Origin: CBDAKK01 sp965196605
Lineage (GTDB): Bacteria; Spirochaetota; Spirochaetia; WTKD01; G963693115
Length of the DNA: 29,292 nt
Reading direction: 5' to 3'
Assembly: GCA_965196605.1 (NCBI GenBank)
Contig: CBDAKK010000006.1
Coordinates: forward strand, 1 to 29,292
Below, one piece after another: positions 17,450 to 25,212 of the stretch. The number at the start of each line of letters is the position of its first letter. The first letter of the stretch is position 1. Both the position numbers and the translations under genes were made by a program. A model generated the notes under the pieces. That model was not told the DNA's origin and made no database searches. It saw nothing but the letters and a program-made list of their open reading frames with translations.

Positions 17450-18427
17450 CTAGTACAAGACCGCCTCCCCTACATACGCATCCGAATATTCCTTTGCCGC
17501 CTCTCGCAGCGCATTGCACAAGCGCTTTTGCAACTCCTTGGTGTTAAGCTTTGCCGTAGGGTCGTTTTTACAAAGCGCTATTTCATCCTCCAGCAGCTCT
17601 TTATTCCTCACGCTCAGCCCATGCACAATGCCCTTGTAGGCATCATCGCCGCAGAGCACCACAATTCTCGCAAGCTCATACAAGCTAAAAGCACCCAATA
17701 TCTCGCTCACACGCCTTTGTGGAATATCAAAGCACAGCTGCCATGAAAACAGGCTTTCCTCTAGCTGCGAAGCAAGGGCATCATCACCCAAATCCGCAAG
17801 CAATGCATTCTGCGCCCCCACATCCATGTGCTCCAATATAGAAGAAAGCCCCGTCATGCCCCCAACCCTGCCTTCAAGGCTTTCACGCGCGGTCAACTCA
17901 TGCAGCTTCTTCTTCAAAGTCTGCTCTATTATCTCCACAATGCTCACTTCAGGACTCTGCTGCTTGGCAATGTAGGCAATAACCGCCGCACGCACGGGGC
18001 TTGAAAGCAAGGTAAGCACGCGCGCCGCGCTACGCGAGTCCATGGCGCTCAAGACTATGCTCATAACCGCGGGAGACTCGCCTTGTATCACCTGCAAAAT
18101 CTCATCATCATTATAGGCCTTAAGAAAATCAAGCTTGCGCTTCATCTTTCTACGCAGCAGCTGCTTCACCAACTCTTGACTCTTGTGCGCACCAAAGGCC
18201 ACCCTATAAAGCGCCCTCACTATTTCAAGCGAGGAATTATACGGCTCGGTTTCTTTGCGCAAGCCCGTATCCGCGTGCGCAGCCTTGGTAAGCTTATGAG
18301 TCTCACCATGCTGCAAAATAGCCTCACCCACGACAATCAGCGTCCCTTCATCAAGGCGGCGCAACACATCAGCTGCTTTATGCGGATGCAAAGACAAAAT
18401 AGTACGAGCAATATTCTCTTGCGACAT
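17450..18427 (-). CDS. fliG1: FliG paralogue (flagellar motor switch protein family)
   Basis: The 325-residue protein follows the FliG plan: an N-terminal domain with RTILSLHPHKAADVLRRL, a middle domain (about 110-180) with IQGESPAVMSIVLSAMDSRS matching the family's EHPQTxAxxL region, the GGMTGLSSILEHMD linker (189-202), and a C-terminal armadillo/torque domain to residue 325. The hallmark EHPQ is changed to ESPA and the charged torque helix is not well preserved. That fits a secondary spirochaetal FliG (FliG1) rather than the main switch protein; in Borrelia the FliG1 paralogue is reported to affect motility at a cell pole. I chose ATG 18427; a TTG at 18442 is also possible. It shares a short divergent promoter region with rmuC. 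Confidence 0.8.
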   Translation of the reverse strand: MSQENIARTILSLHPHKAADVLRRLDEGTLIVVGEAILQHGETHKLTKAAHADTGLRKETEPYNSSLEIVRALYRVAFGAHKSQELVKQLLRRKMKRKLDFLKAYNDDEILQVIQGESPAVMSIVLSAMDSRSAARVLTLLSSPVRAAVIAYIAKQQSPEVSIVEIIEQTLKKKLHELTARESLEGRVGGMTGLSSILEHMDVGAQNALLADLGDDALASQLEESLFSWQLCFDIPQRRVSEILGAFSLYELARIVVLCGDDAYKGIVHGLSVRNKELLEDEIALCKNDPTAKLNTKELQKRLCNALREAAKEYSDAYVGEAVLY

Positions 18428-18444
18428 AATCTTTTCCCACAATC

Positions 18445-18497
18445 AGTATACCACACATCACCCCTGCTTTTGCTAAAAACTGCGCTCTCTGTATACT
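18445..18497. promoter_or_regulatory. Divergent promoter region between the FliG paralogue and rmuC
   Basis: Rightward: TTGCTA (18470-18475), 16 bases, TATACT (18492-18497), predicting a start near 18504, only about five bases before the rmuC ATG. Leftward: TATACT on the minus strand (18450-18445), without a good -35. The two -10 boxes form an inverted repeat, CAGTATAC (18444-18451) and GTATACTG (18491-18498). Confidence 0.5.
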
Positions 18498-18508
18498 GAA
18501 GAATAAGC

Positions 18509-19744
18509 ATGGTATTTTCAACACTCACACTTTTTATTGCAATTATTATCACCTTTGTCATTACAGCCCTCCTCACGTGGCTGCTGACAAGCGCGCTGCT
18601 CACTACGCGCATGCAAAAAAAACTCATGGTGAGTGAAAAGGAGCGCGCAGCCGCGACAGCACAAGTGACACAGCTACAAGAAACGCTTGAAAGCACGCGC
18701 AACATTGAAGCGCAACTTGCGCGCACCTTTGAAAGCCTCTCCTCGCGCGTCTTACGAGAAAACTCATCCGCCTACCTAGAACACACACGGCAACACCTAC
18801 ACCGCATTGTTGACCCCCTCCTTGCCGACATGCAAAAACTAGAAGGCAACATTAGAGACATGGAGTCCAAGCGACAAGGCGCGTACTCCTCCATGGCCAC
18901 GCGCCTAAGCGGGCTCAACGAACAAATTATGCAACTGCAACAGTCAAACCACAGGCTCAACACCAGCGCGCAAGGCCTACGCAACGCCCTGCAGTCAGAG
19001 CACGCAACGCGCGGCAAGTGGGGCGAAATGCAACTACGCCGCATTGTGGAACTCTCGGGCATGAAGCAGCACATAGACTTTGAGACACAAGCAAGCTTTA
19101 CCAACGACGTGGGAGACAAAAAGCGCCCCGACATGGTTGTGTACCTACCACAAGAAGGCGCGGTTTTTGTTGATGCAAAAGCGCCCATGCACGCCTACCT
19201 TGCCGCATGTGAAGCACGCTCACCAAGCGAAAAAGAAGCCCTGCTGGAAAACCACAAAAAGGCCTTGCGCGAACACGTGAAGAGCCTTGCCAAGAAAGAG
19301 TACTGGGACATAGGCGCGCACAACACGCCGCAAATCACCATTTTGTTTCTGCCCTACGAAAGCGGACTCGGCACCTCCTTTGAGCGCGACCCCACCCTCT
19401 TAGACGAAGCCTTTGACAACAAAATCATCATTGCAAGCCCCTCCACCCTCTACGCCTTTTTAAAAGTAATCTCCTACGGCTGGATGCAAGTAGAGCTGTC
19501 TAAAAACGCGCGCAAAATAGCGGACGCAAGCAAGGAACTCGTAGACAGGTTCAAGACCTTCTCCAATCACTTCTCGGCAATACGCACGGGGCTTTCGCAA
19601 GCCACAAACGCCTTTAACAAGGCAACCAGCTCCTTCAACAGCCGCCTCATGCCCACCATGCGCAAAATAGAAAACTTGCGCGGCGGGCACAACGCCTTTG
19701 AAGAACAAGACACCCTGCACATTGAAAGCGCGGGCGAGCCTTAA
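18509..19744 (+). CDS. rmuC: DNA recombination protein RmuC
   Basis: The 411-residue protein has an N-terminal membrane helix (residues 4-28), a coiled coil (about 35-160) and the RmuC nuclease-like domain. The domain includes RGKWGEMQLRRIVELSGM, KRPDMVVYLPQEGAVFVDAK (the DxK-type restriction-enzyme-fold core) and FLPYESGLGTSF. In E. coli loss of RmuC raises inversion at short inverted repeats, so it is thought to limit such rearrangements. That is notable in a window full of inverted repeats, though no link is shown. Length and motifs are normal. The transcript may be nearly leaderless; only a weak GAAG precedes the ATG. Confidence 0.92.
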   Translation: MVFSTLTLFIAIIITFVITALLTWLLTSALLTTRMQKKLMVSEKERAAATAQVTQLQETLESTRNIEAQLARTFESLSSRVLRENSSAYLEHTRQHLHRIVDPLLADMQKLEGNIRDMESKRQGAYSSMATRLSGLNEQIMQLQQSNHRLNTSAQGLRNALQSEHATRGKWGEMQLRRIVELSGMKQHIDFETQASFTNDVGDKKRPDMVVYLPQEGAVFVDAKAPMHAYLAACEARSPSEKEALLENHKKALREHVKSLAKKEYWDIGAHNTPQITILFLPYESGLGTSFERDPTLLDEAFDNKIIIASPSTLYAFLKVISYGWMQVELSKNARKIADASKELVDRFKTFSNHFSAIRTGLSQATNAFNKATSSFNSRLMPTMRKIENLRGGHNAFEEQDTLHIESAGEP

Positions 19745-19762
19745 GGCACAAAGCGCACCCAA

Positions 19763-19800
19763 CAAGCCGTGCCCCACAAAGTCATTCCCGCGCCTTAAGC
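19763..19800. repeat. Single unit resembling the large hairpin array
   Basis: The 60-base gap between convergent rmuC and rlmD contains CAAGCCGTGCC, ACAAAGTCATTCCCGCG and CCTTAAGC in the same order as units of the 12.4-15.8 kb array, but without the internal hairpin. It suggests array-type units also occur singly at gene ends. Confidence 0.5.
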
Positions 19801-19804
19801 CGCA

Positions 19805-21322
19805 TCACTTTGGCACCAGCTTGACAACCGTCTCGACATGATAGGTCTGAGGAAACATGTCCACAGCCCGCCACGCCACAAGGTCATAACGCTCACGCAG
19901 TAGCGCAAGGTCACGCGCAAGCGTGTTTGGGTTGCATGAGGCGTACACCAAAGTCCGAGGGCTCAAGGCATTGAGGTAGGCAATGACGCGTTTGTGTAAA
20001 CCCGCGCGCGGCGGGTCCACAATAACACACTGCGCGCTTTTCAAGGCGTGGCTCAGCATAGCCTGCTCAGCCCCATTTTCACCATCAGTCCCATTCTTAG
20101 CATCAGTCTTACCATCAGTCTCAGCATCAGCAGCTTCAGCCTCCTACCTCGCCACAACGGCGTCTTCAGAAGAGAGCGCAAAAAAGTGTGCATTGCCTAT
20201 GTTGTTATAGCGCGCGTTCTCCCGCGCCGCCTCAATGGACTGCGGCACAATGTCCACGCCCACAACGCGCCGCGCCGCATGCGCCACAAAGAGCCCAATA
20301 CTCCCTATGCCGCAGTACAAGTCCAACACGGTCTCATCAGCATGCACATCAGCATAGGCGCCTATTACCTCGTACAAACGCTGCGCCTGTTCTGAGTTGG
20401 TTTGATAAAACACCTGCGGGTAGAGCCTTAAACGCAAACTCCCGCACTGCTCGGTTATAGCCGCACTCCCGTGCATCAAGGTGTACTCCACGTTTGGCGC
20501 GGAGTCGTTGTAGCTGGGGTTAAGCACGCTGTACAGAGAGGTCACTTGCGGGTGCGCCGCGACAAGCGCCTTGCACAAGGCGGCAATGTGTTCACTCTCG
20601 TACGCAAAGTGCAAGACCACCATGGTCTCTTGACTCAGCGTAGTGCGCACCGTCATAAGGCGCAGCAAGCCCTCATGCGTGCGGCTGTTGTAGTACGGCA
20701 CCCCGTGCTCAAGCGCCCATTGGTGCACCGTCTTACGCAAGGCGTTACTCTCATGCAAAAAGCAATGCTCCACATGCACCACCTTGTCATAAAAACCCTT
20801 GACGTGAAAACCCGCGCCGCGGCGGTCTGCATCCACGGGCAGCATAGCCTCATGCTTTTCAAACCAGCGCGCCGCACCAAAGGTGTAATCAACGCGGTTT
20901 CTATAATACACCCTGCGTGGCGCAGCAAGAATGGCAGGCTGAGCCTCCCCCTCCCTTACATAGGGCGCAAGCAAGCGCGCAACTGCCCCTTGCTTGAGCA
21001 GCAGCTGTTCTTCATATGAAAGATGCTGCAGGGCACAGCCCCCGCATGTGGCGTAGTGCGAACAAAAAGGCGCCATGCGATGCCACGAAGAAAGCAGCAC
21101 GCGTTCCACCTGCGCACGCTTGGCGCGCCGTTTACGCCGAGAGCGCGGCGCAACAATAGCAACGCGGTCGCCGGGCAAGGCGCCCTCCGCGACAAAAGAC
21201 GTACCATCTACACCCGCTACAACACCCTTGCCCTTATCATCAATGTGGGTAGTCTGCCCCACTTCCACGCGGCTACTCTTGTGCGGACAAGTCAATGCGA
21301 TATACCGCAAACCCCGCTTCAT
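19805..21322 (-). pseudogene. rlmD: 23S rRNA (uracil-C5)-methyltransferase RlmD/RumA family, split by an in-frame TAG
   Basis: One reading frame of 505 sense-length codons is interrupted only by TAG at 20144-20146. The upstream part has an N-terminal TRAM-like domain, the Fe-S cysteines Cys87, Cys93, Cys96 and Cys187 (FCSHYATCGGC, HVEHC), the FYQTNSEQA segment and the SAM motif LDLYCGIGSIGLF. The downstream part has VDPPRAGLHKR, the catalytic cysteine in YASCNPNTLARD and the ending MFPQTYHVETVVKL. Between TAG and the downstream domain is a 28-residue low-complexity linker (repeats of DGKTDAKNGTDG type) that the family lacks. Without readthrough the first product lacks the catalytic Cys. The annotated ATG overlaps cpdB by 50 bases; GTG at 21268, just after the cpdB stop, is an alternative start. 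Confidence 0.85.
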
Positions 21323-23243
21323 TGGTGCCTACGCGCTCTACGGGGTATTGCGACTGCTCCTTTATAAAGCTTGATGCCCTATCACTCGGCGAGGTTTCAA
21401 AGACAAGATCAAGCGCAACAGCAGCCTTAATGGGCGTAAAGCGCCAGTTGTTATCGGCGCGCGGGCTTATCTCACCACGTTCCTCGCTCACGGTGCGAAT
21501 GTACTGTGCAAGAATGCTACGGTTTTCGTCGGGAGAACTAAAAGCCACAAAGGCTTCACCCGTGCCCGCAAAGGCAGCACCGTAGGCTCGGTAATTATTG
21601 GTGGCAATAATAAACTCCTGCGCATCATCCACCGGCTTGCCCTTAAACGTCAAGTTCTTAATACGGCGCGCCTCTGCATCAACCAGCGCACAACTGCGGT
21701 CATAGCGCGCAGCTTGTGAGACATCAATCTCATACTCCACCCCATCTATGACGTCAAAGTTATAGGTAGGGAACCCCTCCCAGTTAATAAGGTGCTGCGT
21801 TTCACTACTCGTCGCATCAATGCGGTTAAACAAGCCTGCGGAACATTCGAGACACTCGCGCACATGCTCACCACGCACCTTGAGCGCCACCAAGGTGTTG
21901 GGGTACAAGTACAGGTCAGCGGCATTACGAAACGTGAGCTCACCCGCCTGCACCTCCGTAAAGTTGCTGGGGTCATTCGCGCGCCCGCCCGCCTTAAAGG
22001 GCGCCGCAGCAGAAAGCACGGGAATACCCTTAAAATTTGCATCGCCCTCAATAAAGCGCTCCACATAGTCGCGTTGCGCCATGTTCACAATCTGTATGGT
22101 GGGGTCGTCTTGCACCAGCGCCAAAAAGCTGTACATGTCTTCGCTTGCCCGCCCTATGGGTCGCCCCACAAAGGCGCGCGTAGCCGCATGCTCCTCAGCA
22201 ACCGCGCGGCTCACCTCCTCGTCTGCCTCAACCAAGGCCTCGTTCTCAAAAATGGGGCGCACATGCGTCTGCGCATGGGCTACCACCAACGCATCCCCCT
22301 GTTTGGTAAGCCGCATGTCTATGACCCCAAGGTGGTCACCCCAACGCCCCGGCATAACCGAAGGCACGCCATTAATCGTGCCCTGCTCCACATCGGCACC
22401 CGGCAACCCCTCATACGTCTTGCTGGGAAACACCGCATGAGAATGCCCAAAGGCAATGGCGTCTATGCCCGCCACCGTGCTTAAGTAATACACCGAGTTT
22501 TCAGCCATGGCCTCATAGGCCTTGGTGGCAATTCCCGAATGTGGAATGGCTATAACAAGATCAGCCCCCTCAGCCCTCATGCGCGGCACAAGCCTTTCAG
22601 CAGTCTCCACAATGTCAAGCGCCTCAACCCTGCCCTCTAGGTTTTTCTTGTCCCAGCTCATAATCTGCGGGGGCACAAAGCCAATGTAGCCAATAGCAAG
22701 CTCATGCGCCCTACCCTGCGTGTCCTCAAAGCTATACGGAATAATTACATACGGCTTAAACACGGGCTGCTTTGTAGCCGCATCAATGACATTTGCGCTC
22801 ATGTAAGGAAAGCGCGCATCATCAATGGCCTCCTGCAGAAACTCAAGCCCGTAGTTAAACTCGTGGTTGCCTATGTTCCCAACGTCATAATCCAGCAGGT
22901 TCATGGCCTTGTACACGGGGTGCACCTCACCCTCCTCAAGCCCTCGCGCCGCCATATAATCACCCATGGGGTTGCCCTGTATCAAGTCCCCATTATCAAC
23001 AAGCACGCTGTTTGACACCTCCGCGCGCGCGCGCCGTATTAACGAAGCCGTGCGCGCCAAGCCAAACTTTTGCGTTGCCTTGTCCTTGTAGTAGTCATAG
23101 TCCATGACGTGTGTGTGCAAGTCGGTGGTTTCTAAAATGCGCAACTCAATGGTAGCCTCCGTACCCTGCGCCTTACAAGAAACGCCCACGGCGCACAGCA
23201 CCAGCACCAGCACCCCCATTGCTGCAAAAAACACCCTGCTCAT
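21273..23243 (-). CDS. 2',3'-cyclic-nucleotide 2'-phosphodiesterase/3'-nucleotidase lipoprotein (CpdB type)
   Basis: The metallophosphoesterase motifs are complete: LETTDLHTHV (Asp41, His43), VDNGDLIQGNPMGDY, NIGNHEFNYG, IAIPHSG and AFGHSHAVFP. The C-terminal 5'-nucleotidase substrate domain follows (GGRANDPSNFTEV, RNAADLYLYPNTLVALKV, NNYRAYGAAFAG). These enzymes salvage nucleosides from cyclic or 3' nucleotides outside the cytoplasm. I prefer ATG 23243 to the longer frame from 23336: it follows AAGGGGG and yields a lipoprotein signal ending VGVSC (Cys23), implying membrane anchoring. About 656 residues, normal for the family. It precedes rlmD with overlap or a very short gap and is probably co-transcribed. 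Confidence 0.92.
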   Translation of the reverse strand: MSRVFFAAMGVLVLVLCAVGVSCKAQGTEATIELRILETTDLHTHVMDYDYYKDKATQKFGLARTASLIRRARAEVSNSVLVDNGDLIQGNPMGDYMAARGLEEGEVHPVYKAMNLLDYDVGNIGNHEFNYGLEFLQEAIDDARFPYMSANVIDAATKQPVFKPYVIIPYSFEDTQGRAHELAIGYIGFVPPQIMSWDKKNLEGRVEALDIVETAERLVPRMRAEGADLVIAIPHSGIATKAYEAMAENSVYYLSTVAGIDAIAFGHSHAVFPSKTYEGLPGADVEQGTINGVPSVMPGRWGDHLGVIDMRLTKQGDALVVAHAQTHVRPIFENEALVEADEEVSRAVAEEHAATRAFVGRPIGRASEDMYSFLALVQDDPTIQIVNMAQRDYVERFIEGDANFKGIPVLSAAAPFKAGGRANDPSNFTEVQAGELTFRNAADLYLYPNTLVALKVRGEHVRECLECSAGLFNRIDATSSETQHLINWEGFPTYNFDVIDGVEYEIDVSQAARYDRSCALVDAEARRIKNLTFKGKPVDDAQEFIIATNNYRAYGAAFAGTGEAFVAFSSPDENRSILAQYIRTVSEERGEISPRADNNWRFTPIKAAVALDLVFETSPSDRASSFIKEQSQYPVERVGTNEAGFAVYRIDLSAQE

Positions 23244-23617
23244 ACACACCCCCTTGGTCGTAATAATCGTATTCATAATATATAGCACCATTATAGAACA
23301 GGGCTGCCCCAAGGTTGGCTTTTGTGGGGGCAGCACGCCCCCACACCCCCACTGTTGTTCGTTCTGCGCTTACACGCGCGCGAGGGCTGCACGCCGTGTG
23401 TATTCTGCTTGCGCTTTGTGTGTGCACACTGCGTGCTGCGCGTCTTGAGTGCTACCGCACGGGTGGTTTTGCTTGTTTGCTGTAGGTGCAAAGCACGGGT
23501 TACTTTAGCTTGATTGCTCACGCTTTTTGTACCATCCATGGCGCCCTATGCGTGTCGTCCATGACACGGGCGTGCCACGGTGTGAGCGCACTATGCAAAC
23601 ACTTCGGGTGGCAGTTC

Positions 23618-23659
23618 TTTTTCTTTTCTTTTTCTTGCGAGGGAAAAAGAAAAGAAAAA
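23618..23659. repeat. Perfect polypyrimidine/polypurine hairpin 1
   Basis: TTTTTCTTTTCTTTTTC (23618-23634) pairs perfectly with its complement at 23643-23659 around an eight-base loop. One arm is all pyrimidine, the other all purine. It is followed by a GTGGGGGC/GCCCCCAC hairpin (23666-23683). Confidence 0.85.
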
Positions 23660-24018
23660 CGCGCTGTGGGGGCACGCCCCCACACCCCCGAGCATTCAGC
23701 AAATGCCTTTTGCGCTTGTGCGCGAGTATATTTGTCTGTAGGCGTAAATACCTTGAGGTGCTGCGCACAGGTGGCGCAGGTTTGCTTCAGGTGTGGGGCT
23801 ACGCCATAGGGACTTAAGACGTGGGGTGCAAGTATGGTGTGGTCTAGGGCGAGGGAGGTGTTCCCTTAGGGCGGAGGGAGTGCGTAGCCTAGGGCTGGCT
23901 AGCGCGTAGCCTAGTGCGGCATGATTGCGTAGTCTAGGGCGGGTTGTGCGTGTGCCCGCACAGGCGGGGGAGGTGTTTCCACCAGTGTGGGCGGAGGGGT
24001 ACACTGATGTTTTATGAA

Positions 24019-24043
24019 ACACCTCCAATACACTAGGAGGTGT
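24019..24043. terminator. Terminator-like hairpin
   Basis: ACACCTCC (24019-24026) pairs with GGAGGTGT (24036-24043) around nine bases, followed by ATATTCTTT. The stem is modest and the T tract interrupted; no gene lies close upstream. Confidence 0.35.
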
Positions 24044-24298
24044 ATATTCTTTGTAAAGTATGTACAAAAACACCAGCATGCATGGTTTTGCTTGTTATAC
24101 TGCCTATAGATACAATGAGTGTGCGACTCAAGACGCAATGCCCTTAAATAGCTCGCGTCCTTTTTTTGCAAATGCTTGCGTTTATTTTTGTACATACAAT
24201 ACATTATGATAGTAGTATAATAAGTTATAATAACTATTGCAAGGGGTATTTATGGAGTTTTATTAGACTTATGTATTTTTGCCTTTGTGGGGGAGCTG

Positions 24299-24321
24299 CC
24301 CCCCCCCCCCCCCCCCCCCCC
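24299..24321. repeat. Run of 23 cytosines
   Basis: An uninterrupted C23 follows GTGGGGGAGCTG, so the upstream G5 can pair with it. It lies in intergenic sequence about 900 bases before the tail-fibre cassette. Runs of this length are prone to slippage, and the exact length is probably unreliable. Confidence 0.8.
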
Positions 24322-24454
24322 ACCTTGGGGGTATCACGCGGGTTTTGCGCATGCGGCGCGGCGCGATATGCAGTGCATGCTACCAGCGGTACTGAATGAA
24401 CGCCTCTTGTTGCCACGGCGTGGGCGCACTATGCAAACACTTCGGATGGCCGTA

Positions 24455-24490
24455 CTTTCTTTTTTCTTTTTTCAAAAAGAAAAAAGAAAG
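24455..24490. repeat. Perfect polypyrimidine/polypurine hairpin 2
   Basis: CTTTCTTTTTTCTTTTT (24455-24471) and its exact complement (24474-24490) are separated by two bases, making an almost continuous palindrome. GGTACC and a second purine run follow. Confidence 0.85.
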
Positions 24491-24780
24491 GTACCAAAGA
24501 AAAAAAAGAAAAAGAAGTAGTTCAGCGCTGCGCGTCTTGAGTGCTACGCACAGGGGCTTTGTTGTTTGCTCCCGTCTCTTATTCCCTATGGCGTAGCCCC
24601 ACACCTACAGCTGTGCCACGGAGGGCACGCATAGGCTGCCAAGGATGGTAAGCAAGCCTGCACCACCTGTGCGTAGCACCTCAAGGTACTTACACCTATA
24701 GATAGGTACAGTCGCGCGTAAGCGCATTACTCGTGTCATAGCTGATAAGGCTAGCGAGTTTTCTTTTCTTTCTTTGGTAC

Positions 24781-24825
24781 TTTCTTTCTTTTCTTTTTCG
24801 TCGCAAAAAAAAGAAAAGAAAGAAA
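24781..24825. repeat. Perfect polypyrimidine/polypurine hairpin 3
   Basis: TTTCTTTCTTTTCTTTTT (24781-24798) pairs perfectly with 24808-24825 around nine bases. It follows CTTTGGTAC, a block also present near 2990, 24490 (inverted) and 28575. Confidence 0.85.
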
Positions 24826-25092
24826 GAACGGCCACCCGAGTGGATAGCGTATTGAGAATGGCTGCTTGGCAACAGAAGGCGTGAGCCATCACACACACGG
24901 CGTGCAGCTCTCACGCGCGTAAGCGCAGAACGAACAACAGTGGGGGCGTGGGGCACCCCCCCCACGAAGGAGCGGCGGGCGGGTAAACTGCACGCGCGGA
25001 GCACAAAACGACCAGCAGTGGGGGTGTGGGGGCGTGCTGCCCCCACAAAAGAGACTATTTGACCTATTATACAAACAATAACAAAAAAGTAC

Positions 25093-25122
25093 TTGCATTA
25101 AATTACTACTATAGGTTATACT
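25093..25122 (+). promoter_or_regulatory. Candidate promoter of the tail-fibre cassette
   Basis: TTGCAT (25093-25098) is followed after 18 bases by TATACT (25117-25122) in an AT-rich stretch that contrasts with the GC-rich repeats on its left. A start near 25129 would give a leader of about 85 bases ending in AGGAG before ATG 25213. Confidence 0.45.
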
Positions 25123-25212
25123 CAAGGGGTAAAAGATACAAAATGCTAAATAAACAAGTGTCTCTATGGGGTTGCTTGGGTTATTTGGTGCACAAATGAA
25201 TAAGGAGAATCT

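Larger units (their letters stand above)
23324..25046. repeat. Gene-free mosaic, partly an imperfect inverted duplication
   Basis: No credible gene lies between 23244 and 25212. The outer ends are an identical 21-base sequence in opposite orientation (23324-23344 and 25026-25046), each itself a GTGGGGGC/GCCCCCAC hairpin. Further inverted pairs are nested inside: about 23346-23400 with 24895-24947, the ATGGCGCCCTATGCGTG block near 23535 with 24615, ACTTCGGGTGGC near 23600 with 24828, and about 23735-23787 with 24650-24703. Degenerate GCGTAGCCTAGGGC repeats occur at 23838-23945. A shared block with the 12.1 and 28.3 kb modules lies at 24290-24420. Confidence 0.75.
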
